Below, one piece after another: positions 25,372 to 36,134 of a stretch of 64,000 nucleotides of DNA. Both the position numbers and the translations under genes were made by a program. Every line of letters starts with the position of its first letter. The first letter of the stretch is position 1. The DNA comes from Bacteroidota bacterium. GTDB taxonomy: Bacteria > Bacteroidota > Bacteroidia > Bacteroidales > Dysgonomonadaceae. Where the stretch lies: positions 1-64,000 of the forward strand of contig JAEWGM010000024.1 of NCBI GenBank assembly GCA_023388315.1, read 5' to 3'. The notes below the pieces were generated by a model. The model had not been told where the DNA came from. It saw nothing but the letters and a program-made list of their open reading frames with translations, and did no database searches.

Positions 25372-28300
25372 ATGAGGAACACTTTGATGTTGTGTATGGC
25401 TCTAATCATGAGTCTTCAATTGATGGCACAACAGCGCAGAATTTCCGGCACTATACTCGATAGTAAGGATAGGTCTGCAATGATTGGTGCTAATATCATG
25501 GAAAAAGGGACTTCCAACGGTACTGTTACCGATATTGACGGCAACTTTTCCATGGGGGTAAGTTCCGGTAATTCCGTGTTGGTTATTTCGAGTATCGGAT
25601 ACAAAACTTTAGAAATAACCGTTGGTAATCAAACAACTATTAATGCACTTATGGAAGAAGATACCGAGTTGCTGGATGAGGTAGTTGTTGTTGCCTATGG
25701 GAGTCAGAAAAAAGTCACTGTAACTGGTTCTGTTTCCAACGTAAGCGGTTCGGAAATTTTAAAATCCCCTACCCCTTCGTTGGGTAACGCTTTAGCAGGT
25801 AAATTACCCGGAGTTTCAACAGTGCAGTACTCGGGGTTGCCAGGAGCTGATGACCCTATGATTCTTGTACGAGGGGTAGCCTCGCTGTCAACCGGAGGAT
25901 CCGCTCCATTGGTAATGGTTGATGGTGTTGAGCGCAGTTTCACTCAGATTGACCCCAATGAGGTGGCGGATATTACAATTTTGAAGGACGCTTCGGCTAC
26001 CGCTGTTTTCGGTGTTCGTGGGGCGAATGGGGTTATCTTGATTACCACCAAGCGTGGCGAGGCCGGGAAAACTCAGATATCCGCTTCCGCCTCGTTCGGT
26101 GTGCAGTCGCCAACCATGTTCCTGAAGTATGTTAACAGTTATGAATACGCTTTAGCTTTTAATCAGGCACAACGAGGTGATGGGTTGAAAGAAAGTGAAC
26201 TTCGGTTTTCACCAGAAGCCATACAGCATTTTAAGGATGGTGATCAGCCGATACTGTATCCTGATATGGATTGGATAAGTTATATTATGAAGCCCATGGC
26301 GCCTCAAACTCAACAAAACGTAAGTGTGTCAGGAGGGAACGATCGGGCGAAATATTTTGTTTCGGTAGGTGCCTTGCAACAAGACGGCTTGTTTAGAACA
26401 TTTTCCACGAGCCCTGATGAGAAATTTTCATACAATCGCTACAACTACAGAGCCAATTTAGATTTAACAATCGACCGCATTAATTCACTCTCCGTTAATC
26501 TGGGAGGCCGGTTAGAAGATAAAACCTCGTTGCCAAGAGGCGAGCAAAGTATTTTCGAGGATATTCTTTTTGCTTCTCCCATGTCGGGCTCCGGAATAAT
26601 TGACGGGAAACGAATTGTTTCGAACACCATATATGTTGGAACGGATATGGACAACGACCCTATGCGGTTCTATGGCTCAGGACATCAAAACACCACCAAC
26701 AATGTGCTGAATCTTGACTTGATTTATTCAGCAAAGCTGGACATGATCACCCAAGGCTTAAATTTTAAGTTGAAAGGTTCTTATAACAGCACTTACGCGC
26801 ACACAAAAAAATGGGAAAACTACCAAGCTTTTCCAACGCATAAACCTTATATGCTGCCGGATGGAACGGTAGTTCTTGAAACATCGGGAGATAAATGGAA
26901 ACCTGAATTTTCTGAAGCAACGGATGTTTGGAGAGACTGGTATGCGGAAACCAGCTTGGATTACGCGCGCAAATTTGGAAATCACGATGTTGCAGCACTT
27001 TTATTATACAACCAATCAAAAGTTTATTATCCAAGAGATTTGAGCTGGAACTTTGTATATCCCGAAATACCTCGTGGATATGTGGGATTGGTTGGGAGGA
27101 TTACCTATAACTATCTATCTCGCTATCTTTTCGACTTTAACGTAGGATACAATGGATCGGAAAACTTTGCGTCCGATAAGCGTTATGGCTTTTTCCCCGC
27201 GACATCTGTAGGATGGATTGTAACAGAGGAAAATTGGATGAAAAATCAGAACGCGTTTTCATACTTAAAAATACGCTATTCATACGGAATTGTTGGGAAC
27301 GATTACATGGGTGGCAGAAGGTTCTTATACTTGCCTCCCGAATATAGTATCCATAACGGTTATTACAACGGATATGGCGGAGGACAACACGGATATAACT
27401 TCGGAACAACCAATCCGGTGTTTGTGAGAGGAGCAACTGAAGACACATCGGGTAATCCTGACGTTACTTGGGAAACCTCAGTAAAACAAAACATAGGGCT
27501 TGATCTCCGAACTTTTGGTGATCGCTTGAATGTTAATCTCGACTTTTTTAAAGAAAATCGAAAAAACATCTTGATTAATAACGACGCGTTTATAACGGCT
27601 CCTTCCGCGTTGGTGGCTTCGCCCATTAACTACGGAAAAGTTCACAACAAAGGGCTTGAAGTAGTGCTGAACTGGACGGATAAAGCAGGAGACTTCAGTT
27701 ATACCATTTCTCCAAGTTTTTCTTTTAGCAGGAACAAAGTGATTGAAATGGCGGAAGTTCGTCAAAAATATGACTATTTGTATCGAACGGGACATAGGGT
27801 GAACCAACCCTTCGGGTACGAGTTTTTTCAGTTTTATCAAGAAGGAAAAACCGAAGCGGCATACAAAGAGAAATACAACGCCGATATGCCCACCCAGCTC
27901 GGGCAAGCTAATCTGAGTAATGGTGACGCTATTTATGTGGACTTGAATGGTGACGGGGCTATCACGGCAGAAGATCAGCACGCCATCGGCTTCCCCGATT
28001 ATCCCGAAATGACTTTTTCATTAAACGGCAACTTAAGTTATAAAAACTTCGATTTGACCATGCTTTGGAATGGCGCTTCAAATGTTGGACGTGGATTGCA
28101 TTGGCCCTATAATCCACAATTCGGACAGTTTCACGACCAAGGACTGGTGCGCTGGGTTTACGAAAACTCTTGGACACCGGAAACGGCTGAAACCGCCACG
28201 CTGCCTCGTCTGACTATTGCAAACGAAGTGAATAACACACCTATGTCGAGTGTTTGGATGGTGGACGCATCTTATTTAAGGCTGCGCAACTTGGAAATAG

Positions 28301-28491
28301 GATACACCATTAACAAAATTCCATTTCTTGCTTCAACTTCCAGCATGAGAGTTTATGTGAATGGAACAAACCTCTTGACTTTCTCCGCTTTTAAAGGAAA
28401 CGACCCCGAAAACGTGGGTGGTGGCTGGCAAAACACCATTCGCTACCCTATGATGAAAGTATACAATATTGGATTTAGAATTAACTTTTGA
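25372..28491 (+). CDS. SusC-like TonB-dependent glycan transporter (pair 2)
   Basis: A 1039-residue transporter with the same layout as pair 1: signal peptide, carboxypeptidase-D regulatory domain (about 23-97), LDEVVVVAYG (about 101-110), plug and barrel, with the DLNGDGAITAEDQHAIG loop. The first 110 residues and the upstream region resemble pair 1 closely, while the barrel differs, suggesting duplication followed by change of substrate range. SusD2 starts 19 bp downstream. Confidence 0.95.
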   Translation: MRNTLMLCMALIMSLQLMAQQRRISGTILDSKDRSAMIGANIMEKGTSNGTVTDIDGNFSMGVSSGNSVLVISSIGYKTLEITVGNQTTINALMEEDTELLDEVVVVAYGSQKKVTVTGSVSNVSGSEILKSPTPSLGNALAGKLPGVSTVQYSGLPGADDPMILVRGVASLSTGGSAPLVMVDGVERSFTQIDPNEVADITILKDASATAVFGVRGANGVILITTKRGEAGKTQISASASFGVQSPTMFLKYVNSYEYALAFNQAQRGDGLKESELRFSPEAIQHFKDGDQPILYPDMDWISYIMKPMAPQTQQNVSVSGGNDRAKYFVSVGALQQDGLFRTFSTSPDEKFSYNRYNYRANLDLTIDRINSLSVNLGGRLEDKTSLPRGEQSIFEDILFASPMSGSGIIDGKRIVSNTIYVGTDMDNDPMRFYGSGHQNTTNNVLNLDLIYSAKLDMITQGLNFKLKGSYNSTYAHTKKWENYQAFPTHKPYMLPDGTVVLETSGDKWKPEFSEATDVWRDWYAETSLDYARKFGNHDVAALLLYNQSKVYYPRDLSWNFVYPEIPRGYVGLVGRITYNYLSRYLFDFNVGYNGSENFASDKRYGFFPATSVGWIVTEENWMKNQNAFSYLKIRYSYGIVGNDYMGGRRFLYLPPEYSIHNGYYNGYGGGQHGYNFGTTNPVFVRGATEDTSGNPDVTWETSVKQNIGLDLRTFGDRLNVNLDFFKENRKNILINNDAFITAPSALVASPINYGKVHNKGLEVVLNWTDKAGDFSYTISPSFSFSRNKVIEMAEVRQKYDYLYRTGHRVNQPFGYEFFQFYQEGKTEAAYKEKYNADMPTQLGQANLSNGDAIYVDLNGDGAITAEDQHAIGFPDYPEMTFSLNGNLSYKNFDLTMLWNGASNVGRGLHWPYNPQFGQFHDQGLVRWVYENSWTPETAETATLPRLTIANEVNNTPMSSVWMVDASYLRLRNLEIGYTINKIPFLASTSSMRVYVNGTNLLTFSAFKGNDPENVGGGWQNTIRYPMMKVYNIGFRINF

Positions 28492-28510
28492 CCTCATCAA
28501 ATAAAAAAAT

Positions 28511-30391
28511 ATGAAAATGAAGAACAATATATTAAAGGTTGCTATTGCCGCGTTGTTCGGTTTACTGGTTACCACATCGTGTGTGGATGACTTTAAAGTA
28601 GGAGACGGCTTTTTGGAAAAAGCGCCGGGCGTAGCGGTAAATGCAGACTCAATTTTTTCGCGTGCCGAGTATGCCCGGGCGTATTTGTGGGAAGCGTATA
28701 GCAAGTTATACACGCCCCATAACTCTAACTTAAGTTACTACATGGGAGACAATCCTGTGGATGCCCTCTCCGATTGCATACAATCGAGGCTGGGATGGGG
28801 CGATATGAAGGAACTCTGGTATCCGGGCAACTACAACGCCTCCTATGCTTCGGATTGGATAAGAGATAGAATGAGCTTTTATAAAATTTGGGGGCCCATT
28901 CGCAATTGTTGGAATTTCATCGAAAATGTAGAAAGAGTCCCCGATATGTCAGCTGAAGAAAAAGCTCGTTTGCAAGCGGAAGCTAAAATTCTAATTGCTA
29001 CGTTTTATTATACCCTGTTCAGACATGTGGGAGGACTTCCTATAATCGATCATGCCTACTCTCCAACCGAGGAGTATGACGCACCTCGCGCTACTGTTGA
29101 AGAAACGGTTGATTTCATGGTGAAGCTGCTTGATGAAGCTGCCGCCACACCCTCGTTGCCCTTCAGCATTCCACAGGCTGAAATCAGTCAATGGGCCGGC
29201 AGACTAACCAAAGGAGCTGCGCTTGGTTTCAAAGCTAAAGTTTTGCTCTTTGCGGCAAGTCCGTTGTTCAACGATGCAGAGCCTTATTCCCGAGAAGAAC
29301 CGCAGGATGCTGTGGATAATCTCCATGTGTGGTACGGCGGTTACAAAGCGGAGTTATGGCAACGCTGCCTGCAAGCTTGCGAAGATTTTTTTGCGCAAAA
29401 CGCTGCCAATGGTAATCCGTTTGCGTTAACCCAACCCACAGCCGACACCGAAGCGGGTTATATGGCTGCTTTTCGTCAGGCATACTGGACAAGAGGAAAT
29501 AGCGAAAAAATAATTGAAGTACACACCCGCACTTACGCTGACGAATGGGGCGACCAAATGCCAATTAACGTAATGCACCAAGGTGCTTTCTGCCCAACAG
29601 TAGAATTTATGGAAATGTTCCCAATGGCAGACGGTAAAAATTTCAACGGCATGAGCGTCTATAACACCGACAATCCAAGCAATTGGGATATTTTCGAAAA
29701 TCGAGACCCGCGCTTGTATGAAACACTGTTAACACCTAAAAAAGGGCGCAGATGGCAAAACTACGCGCAAATCGAGATTTGGGAAGGTGGCAATGTGGAA
29801 GATGCCATGGGATGGTTTTACGGACCGATGATGGGCAATGGATTGGGGCCATTTAAATGGTGTTTGGATTATTGGAACCTCAATGTTGACCCGGTACAAT
29901 TTTCCTACCTGCGCATGGGCGAAATGCATTTGATTTACGCTGAAGCATTGGCAGAGACAGGAAACTTGGCAAAAGCGTGCGATGAAGTAGATAAGGTACG
30001 GGCCCGCGTTGGACTAGGTAAAATTGCGGTTATGAATCCAACATTGAATCTTACAAGCAATAAAGCAAACCTTGTTAATGAAATCTTACGCGAAAGAGCT
30101 ATTGAACTTGGTTTTGAAGAAAATCGATTTTTAGATATCTGCCGCAGAAAACTTGCCGACAAGTTTACCTCTCCGCTTCACGGAATAAAAATTTATCGCA
30201 AAGACGGAAAAGGAAAACTCGAGGAAGGAGAACCTTATCCAACAGCGTTCAGGTACGAAACTTACGTGTTTACGGACGGAGCAAGAGCGTGGTGGAAACC
30301 CGGTTTCTTTACCCCGAAGTGGTATTTACAGGCACTACCAATCCCTGAAATCAACAAAGATTATGGGTTAACTCAAAATCCGGGATGGTAA
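28511..30391 (+). CDS. SusD-like glycan-binding lipoprotein (pair 2)
   Basis: The 626-residue SusD homologue has a lipobox TTSC followed by VDDFKVGD, an acidic surface-export-like signal. The RagB/SusD core includes ATFYYTLFRHVGGLPII and the C-terminal RERAIELGFEENRFLDICR block, and ends in the usual LTQNPGW. It is larger than SusD1, with insertions in the middle region. Confidence 0.95.
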   Translation: MKMKNNILKVAIAALFGLLVTTSCVDDFKVGDGFLEKAPGVAVNADSIFSRAEYARAYLWEAYSKLYTPHNSNLSYYMGDNPVDALSDCIQSRLGWGDMKELWYPGNYNASYASDWIRDRMSFYKIWGPIRNCWNFIENVERVPDMSAEEKARLQAEAKILIATFYYTLFRHVGGLPIIDHAYSPTEEYDAPRATVEETVDFMVKLLDEAAATPSLPFSIPQAEISQWAGRLTKGAALGFKAKVLLFAASPLFNDAEPYSREEPQDAVDNLHVWYGGYKAELWQRCLQACEDFFAQNAANGNPFALTQPTADTEAGYMAAFRQAYWTRGNSEKIIEVHTRTYADEWGDQMPINVMHQGAFCPTVEFMEMFPMADGKNFNGMSVYNTDNPSNWDIFENRDPRLYETLLTPKKGRRWQNYAQIEIWEGGNVEDAMGWFYGPMMGNGLGPFKWCLDYWNLNVDPVQFSYLRMGEMHLIYAEALAETGNLAKACDEVDKVRARVGLGKIAVMNPTLNLTSNKANLVNEILRERAIELGFEENRFLDICRRKLADKFTSPLHGIKIYRKDGKGKLEEGEPYPTAFRYETYVFTDGARAWWKPGFFTPKWYLQALPIPEINKDYGLTQNPGW

Positions 30392-30423
30392 GAGAGGATG
30401 TTTATTATTTAAATGAAAAGTAT

Positions 30424-33237
30424 ATGAATAAGAATATATTAAGTAGAAAAAGAATTGCCTGTTTGTGCTTGGGTTGTTTCATGGCATTTACGTCCGTATC
30501 TTTTGCTCAAACAAAAGAAGGTATGGTTGATTTGGGCTTGGGAATACCTCAAAACGAGGAAAAATCTACCGCGTCAACTTATATAATTACCGCCGAAGAG
30601 TTGGAAAAGACTTCTGCCATAACCTTACAGGATGCTCTTTACGGAAGACTGTTAGGATTAACCGCGCTAAAAGGTGCCGGCTTTTCAGGAGATCAGTGGT
30701 ACGGAGGGTATTTTAATATCAGAGGAACTCAAACTTCTACCGAAAATGATATTTTGATTTTGGTAGACGGATTGGAGCGTCCAATTGACCGTATGCCTAT
30801 TGATGAAGTAGAAAGCGTAACAGTATTAAAGGACGCTGCGGCAGTTGCCTTGTATGGATATAGAGGTGTTAATGGAGCCATTTTGGTGAAAACTAAACGA
30901 TCAGACAGTAACGAGTTGGTTGTGAAGGTTCGCTATGATCATAAATTTCAATCCAGTCCAGAAACTACCGAATTTGTTGATGGTTACAATTACGCCTTAG
31001 CCCTTAATGAAGCGAGATTGCTTGATGGATTATCTCCGGCTTATAACAGTTATGAACTCGACGCGTTTAAAAACGGAACTTATCCTGGTATTTATCCTAA
31101 TGTTGATTGGAAAAAAGAAGCGTTGAGAAACTCAGCTTTCGAGAATCAGGCAAATGTGAGTATCTCAGGAGGAAGCGAGAGGCTAAAGTACCTGACAATG
31201 TTTAACTTTACGAATGCCAGCGGCTTGCTTAACGGTACGGAAGTAAACGACGGATATTCAACTCAATTGAAATATTCAAAAGGAAGTATCCGCACAAATA
31301 TCGACTTCAGCTTGACTCCGACAACAAAAATGTATGTGAACATTATGGGTTATTTTGTTGAAACAAACAGGCCTCACGCGTTGGCCGGGAACGATGTTAT
31401 GCGCTTCATTTACAGCACACCCGCGTCGGCCTATCCCATAATGATGCCCGATGGCAGAGTGTGGGGCGGTACAACAGCGTATGGAGCAACCAATACAATT
31501 GCCCGAATTAGAGCCACAGGCCATAATAAAACACATGAGCGCGCCTTGTTTGCCGATGCAAAAATGGTGCAGAACCTCGATGGTTTGCTTGAGGGATTAA
31601 GTGCATCAGTTCGCGTTGGTTACGACAACCGTTCAGAAATTGTGGAAGAAAAGAAACGAGGCTTCGAATATGGAAATATCCGGTATATATTCGGCCCGAA
31701 TGGGCAGGTGAATGACTCTGTTCAGTTTGTTGGAGGAGATAAAACGGGTAATCTGCAATTTAACAGATGGCTCAACACCCAATGGCGAAGTGCGAATTTC
31801 CAAGCTAATGTAGATTATGTAAAGCAGATAGAAGAACATAATTTAGCCGGTTCTCTGATTTATACCATAAGTGGTATTGTTGTTAGCGGAAGACATAACA
31901 CGTTTAATCGGGCAAACATCGCGCTGTATGGACATTACGATTACGACAGCAGGTACGTTGCCGACATCGCGCTTGTGGGCTCCGGCTCTAATCGTTCTTG
32001 GCCGCAAAAGTATGCTTTTTCACCTACGCTTTCGTTGGGCTGGGTGTTGTCTAACGAAGACTTTATGAAAGAAAGCGAATCCGTTAATTTGATGAAGTTG
32101 CGCGCCTCGGCAGGTATTCTGCACAGCGATTATGTTCCTCGTGTTGGCTTAAGCCTCGAAGACTATGGTTCCAGTGCAGGTTGGTTTATTTTCGGTAAAG
32201 GCTATCAGGAGTCGTGGGGTAATTTCTTGAGTTATTTTCCAACCAAAAGCTTTGCTTTGGAGAGAGCCAATAAGTTTAACGTTGGCTTGGATATGCGTCT
32301 TTGGAATAGTCTCGACTTCACGTTAGAAGGATACTATCAGCGTCGCGACAATATTTTGCAATCGGCTGGTGAGTTAAACTCATCCATTGTAGGCATTCCC
32401 TCGTCTTACGTAAACAAAGGTGTTGTAGATAGTAAAGGTGTGGAAGCGGGTCTTTCGTTTCAGAAATCTTTCAATGATTTTATTGTTAACTCGAGTGCAC
32501 TGTTTACCTACGGAACCAATAAAATAATAGATATGGTGGAAGCTCCGCAAGCGTATCCTTATTTGTCTCGCATAGGACATCCGGTAGGACAACCCTTTGG
32601 GTTGGAAGCACTCGGATTCTTTAAAGACGAGGCTGATATTGCCAACAGCCCGACTCAGGAATTCGATAGAGTTAGACCGGGAGACATCAAGTACAAAGAC
32701 CAGAATAACGACGGCCGGATTAATGAAAACGACGTTGTGGCACTGGGATTTGCAGGATCTCCGGAAATAAATTATGCGTTGAGCTTGGGTCTCGAATTCA
32801 AAGGTATTGGATTTAATGTTCTGTTCCAGGGAACAAGAAATCAAACCCATTACTTGAACACGCAAGGAGTATTTAATCCGTTGATTAACAACTCCAATCT
32901 CTCGACATACTATCTCGAAAATAGCTGGCGCGATGGACAAAGCAACGAAAATGCCATCTACCCGCGGTTGACTTCTTTAGCAAGTCCAAACAACTATAGA
33001 CCGAGCTCTATATGGTATGCGGACGCCTCTTTCCTGAAACTGCGTAATTGTGAAGTTTACTACAAGTTTTCTTCTGCTGCTTTAGAAAAAATGAAAATGA
33101 AGAGCTTGAAACTTTATGTTAAAGGAGAAAATTTGTTGTCCATACATAATTTGCCGGCAAATATCGATCCCGAAAATACTTGGGGCGGATATCCCGCATT
33201 GCCCGGTATCAGTGTTGGTGCATCTGTTGTTTTCTAA
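30424..33237 (+). CDS. SusC-like transporter lacking the N-terminal regulatory domain (pair 3)
   Basis: Starting at the ATG at 30424 (the upstream in-frame codons to 30385 precede the signal peptide), the 937-residue protein has a signal peptide ending SFAQ and goes within about 20 residues to the plug (STASTYIITAEELEKTSAITLQDALYG is split by no domain). The carboxypeptidase-D-like domain and the usual VVVGYG segment of SusC1 and SusC2 are absent. The barrel and DQNNDGRINENDVVALG loop are normal. It follows susD2 by 32 bp and is probably co-transcribed with it, with SusD3 17 bp downstream. Confidence 0.93.
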   Translation: MNKNILSRKRIACLCLGCFMAFTSVSFAQTKEGMVDLGLGIPQNEEKSTASTYIITAEELEKTSAITLQDALYGRLLGLTALKGAGFSGDQWYGGYFNIRGTQTSTENDILILVDGLERPIDRMPIDEVESVTVLKDAAAVALYGYRGVNGAILVKTKRSDSNELVVKVRYDHKFQSSPETTEFVDGYNYALALNEARLLDGLSPAYNSYELDAFKNGTYPGIYPNVDWKKEALRNSAFENQANVSISGGSERLKYLTMFNFTNASGLLNGTEVNDGYSTQLKYSKGSIRTNIDFSLTPTTKMYVNIMGYFVETNRPHALAGNDVMRFIYSTPASAYPIMMPDGRVWGGTTAYGATNTIARIRATGHNKTHERALFADAKMVQNLDGLLEGLSASVRVGYDNRSEIVEEKKRGFEYGNIRYIFGPNGQVNDSVQFVGGDKTGNLQFNRWLNTQWRSANFQANVDYVKQIEEHNLAGSLIYTISGIVVSGRHNTFNRANIALYGHYDYDSRYVADIALVGSGSNRSWPQKYAFSPTLSLGWVLSNEDFMKESESVNLMKLRASAGILHSDYVPRVGLSLEDYGSSAGWFIFGKGYQESWGNFLSYFPTKSFALERANKFNVGLDMRLWNSLDFTLEGYYQRRDNILQSAGELNSSIVGIPSSYVNKGVVDSKGVEAGLSFQKSFNDFIVNSSALFTYGTNKIIDMVEAPQAYPYLSRIGHPVGQPFGLEALGFFKDEADIANSPTQEFDRVRPGDIKYKDQNNDGRINENDVVALGFAGSPEINYALSLGLEFKGIGFNVLFQGTRNQTHYLNTQGVFNPLINNSNLSTYYLENSWRDGQSNENAIYPRLTSLASPNNYRPSSIWYADASFLKLRNCEVYYKFSSAALEKMKMKSLKLYVKGENLLSIHNLPANIDPENTWGGYPALPGISVGASVVF

Positions 33238-33254
33238 ATAAAATACTACACATT

Positions 33255-34979
33255 ATGAAATTAAAACATATAATATCTTTATCCGTAATTACTTTACCAC
33301 TGTTTGTGGGCTGTGTTGACCTCAATTTTTCTGAGGTACAGACCAATGATAAAGAGTGGGTGTACAGTATGCCCTCCTATGTGTCGGGATTGGTTTCCAA
33401 CGTATATGCTCATGTGCGCTACGATTTGGGTCAGTATGACGGCGCTATGAAAGCTTCAGCGACAGACGAAGCCGACTACGCCATTTCCATCTCCGATATC
33501 CATAAATTTTATAATGGAGGCTGGAGCCCCATAAATCCGTTCGATCAGATTTGGACCAACAATTATTCGGGAATTGCGCAAGCGAATAATTTTCTCGAAG
33601 AATTGGATAAAATTTATATCTCGTTGGAGGAATATCGCTATAATGTAACCGTGAGTCCCTACGAGGATATGAGAAGACAATTCGAATTGTATGAGTTTCA
33701 GGTAAGATTCCTGCGCGCGTATTTTTACTTCGAACTGGTTAGAACATACGGAGATGTTCCCCTGGTAACCAAGGTACTTACCAATGCCGAAGCCAATACG
33801 CTTACAAGAACGCCCGCGAAGGAAGTATTCAAATTCATTGTTGATGAATGCGATGCCATTGCCGATAAACTACCTATCAGTTACGAAGATGAGCCCAACC
33901 AGCAAATAAACAGGGTTAATCGAATTATTGTACTGGCACTGAAAGCCAAGACTTTGCTCTACGAAGCAAGTCCGCTATTTAATCCTGAGGGAGACAAATC
34001 TCTTTGGTCGGCAGCTGCTAAAGCCAACAAGGATGTGATTGACTTTGCGCCCATTACCGGAATTCAGTTGGGTAAATACGCTGAATTATCGGGAGAAAGC
34101 AGCTACGCGAATAAAGAGATGATTTGGATACGGGGAACCGGTACTCCTGAAGAATGGAGAATGAATTCGGTAGAGCACTTCAACTTCCCCATCGGAGTTG
34201 AAAACGGAAATTCCGGTAACTGTCCAACTCAAAGTTTGGTTGATGCCTATGAGTATATGGAAGGAGACAATCAAGGAAAAACTTTTGGCGAGGTTTGGAG
34301 TGAGAGTAAAATTAATCTCTCGGCAACAGACCCTTATGCCAATCTTGATCCTCGGTTTGCGATGACTGTTGTGAAAAATGGTGATGTATGGCCCAATTAT
34401 ACCGGGAAAGCGATTGAAACTTTTGAAGGAGGCGCCAACGCTTCGCCAATCTATGGTGCAACACAGACCGGTTATTATTTACGAAAAATTTGCGATCCCA
34501 ACGCGAATATATCAACCAATAACCCATCACCAAAGCGGCATAATTTTATTCTTTACCGCTTGAGCGAGTTCTATTTTAATTATGCGGAGGCTATTTATCA
34601 CGTTACAGGCAGCGCCGAAGATGATGGAGGCTTTGGGTTGACAGCCAATAAGGCAATCAGTATTGTACGCGCTCGATCAGACGTGAAGATGCCCGAATGG
34701 CAAGGGAACGATCCCAACTTTTTGAATCGACTTATGCGCGAGAAAATGATTGAGTTCGCTTTTGAAGACCATCGCTTTTGGGATGTACGAAGATGGAAGA
34801 AAGGAAATGAATTCTTCGCAACAATAAAAACCGCCCAACTTACAAGATCGTCTGATGGAGCAATTACGCTCACACGAGAACAGCGCAACAGAGGATGGGA
34901 CGACAAGTATTACCTCTTCCCGATACCATTTACTGAAATACAAAAAAACAATAAACTCGTACAAAATCCGGGTTGGTAA
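33255..34979 (+). CDS. SusD-like glycan-binding lipoprotein (pair 3)
   Basis: From the ATG at 33255 the 574-residue protein has a lipoprotein signal (LFVGC) followed by VDLNFSE. Its RagB/SusD features include FQVRFLRAYFYFELVRTYGDVPLV and REKMIEFAFEDHRFWDVRRW, ending VQNPGW. Upstream in-frame codons overlap susC3 and are not used. It pairs with the shortened SusC3 and is followed 11 bp later by a surface glycan-binding protein. Confidence 0.94.
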   Translation: MKLKHIISLSVITLPLFVGCVDLNFSEVQTNDKEWVYSMPSYVSGLVSNVYAHVRYDLGQYDGAMKASATDEADYAISISDIHKFYNGGWSPINPFDQIWTNNYSGIAQANNFLEELDKIYISLEEYRYNVTVSPYEDMRRQFELYEFQVRFLRAYFYFELVRTYGDVPLVTKVLTNAEANTLTRTPAKEVFKFIVDECDAIADKLPISYEDEPNQQINRVNRIIVLALKAKTLLYEASPLFNPEGDKSLWSAAAKANKDVIDFAPITGIQLGKYAELSGESSYANKEMIWIRGTGTPEEWRMNSVEHFNFPIGVENGNSGNCPTQSLVDAYEYMEGDNQGKTFGEVWSESKINLSATDPYANLDPRFAMTVVKNGDVWPNYTGKAIETFEGGANASPIYGATQTGYYLRKICDPNANISTNNPSPKRHNFILYRLSEFYFNYAEAIYHVTGSAEDDGGFGLTANKAISIVRARSDVKMPEWQGNDPNFLNRLMREKMIEFAFEDHRFWDVRRWKKGNEFFATIKTAQLTRSSDGAITLTREQRNRGWDDKYYLFPIPFTEIQKNNKLVQNPGW

Positions 34980-34990
34980 ATTATAACGAT

Positions 34991-36121
34991 ATGAGAAAGA
35001 AACAATTAATATTAGCGATATTGGTTTTGCTGGTGTCTTTTTCAGCTTGCGACAGTACTTCTGACGAAACTGCTGCTGCAAACGAAACTTTTATTAAAAT
35101 GGTTTATCCCGAAAAAGTGGTTACCGGTCAAACAATATATATAGTAGGAAACGGCTTTGATGACGTAACCGAAGTTGTGCTTCCCGATAATATTGTTCTG
35201 AAAAACTTCGAAAGAACAGGATTCAATCAACTATCGGTTGTTGCGCCGGCTGAGCTTAAGAGTGGATTTGTAATGGTGAAATCCGGTGATAATGAATATG
35301 TTTCTCCGAATGAGATAGAAGCTGTTACGCCATCTTTTACAACAATTTTCCCGGCTGAGGTACAAACGGGAGAAGAGGTAACTATAAAAGGTGAAAACCT
35401 CTTAGAAGTCCGGCAGGTAATTTTCCCCGATGATGTTGTGGTGGATGCCATGTATTTCAAACGAAAATCCGACACCGAGATAATAATCATTGTTCCGCCG
35501 GGAACAATCGATGGACAGGCTGTCCTGCAAATAGTAACCCTTTCGGGCACAAAGCTCAACACTACACCTATAACTATCGAAGTTACAGAGGATCCGGGTG
35601 AGACAAGCCTGGTAGACCCAATAACACCAAACACCATAATTTTGCTTGATTATGAACCGCACGGCGATCACAATGGACATTGGGATAATGGCTGGGGAGG
35701 CAAAACCGAAATCATTACAGACGGTGAAACAGGTAATACCTTTTTAAGAATTACCGAAGACATTGCCGGCGATTGGATTATGAACTGCAACCATCAGGCC
35801 AATATTGGTAGTGATGCTACCTGGCCGTGGAGCGTTGATGATGTTGAAAACTACATCTTAAAGGTTGATGTTTTGATTCCTTCAGATGTGGATGGAAAGT
35901 CCGCCAAAGGAATGCAGTTTGTGCTTGGTGATCAGTGGAATTACTGGTATGGAGACGACTTGTTCCCTAAAACAACAGATGGAGAATGGGTGACAATTCG
36001 TGTTCCGTTTAGCAAATGGGAAATTCAGGGCTTTTTAAATTTCGGCTCCGGTACAAACGGATTGCATGGCGCAATACCTGCAGGAGTTTGTTTAGATAAT
36101 CTGAGAGTTGATCCGATGTAA
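34991..36121 (+). CDS. IPT/TIG surface glycan-binding lipoprotein (SGBP-B-like)
   Basis: The 376-residue lipoprotein (lipobox FSAC, then DSTSDE, an acidic surface signal) carries two IPT/TIG beta-sandwich repeats (about 35-110 and 115-190; each with a VVTGQTIYIVGNGF- or VQTGEEVTIKGENL-type start) and a C-terminal domain (about 205-376) rich in Trp and Asp (NGHWDNGWGG, DQWNYWYGDD) that ends VCLDNLRVDP. This layout matches the SGBP-B proteins of xyloglucan and mannan loci. It is the last gene before the inverted-repeat element and the GH26 genes. Confidence 0.85.
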   Translation: MRKKQLILAILVLLVSFSACDSTSDETAAANETFIKMVYPEKVVTGQTIYIVGNGFDDVTEVVLPDNIVLKNFERTGFNQLSVVAPAELKSGFVMVKSGDNEYVSPNEIEAVTPSFTTIFPAEVQTGEEVTIKGENLLEVRQVIFPDDVVVDAMYFKRKSDTEIIIIVPPGTIDGQAVLQIVTLSGTKLNTTPITIEVTEDPGETSLVDPITPNTIILLDYEPHGDHNGHWDNGWGGKTEIITDGETGNTFLRITEDIAGDWIMNCNHQANIGSDATWPWSVDDVENYILKVDVLIPSDVDGKSAKGMQFVLGDQWNYWYGDDLFPKTTDGEWVTIRVPFSKWEIQGFLNFGSGTNGLHGAIPAGVCLDNLRVDPM

Positions 36122-36134
36122 AAAGTATAAATTC

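Noticed and set aside
34991..36121. IPT/TIG protein as an enzyme
   Set aside because: It has two TIG repeats and a binding domain but no catalytic motif; binding protein fits better.
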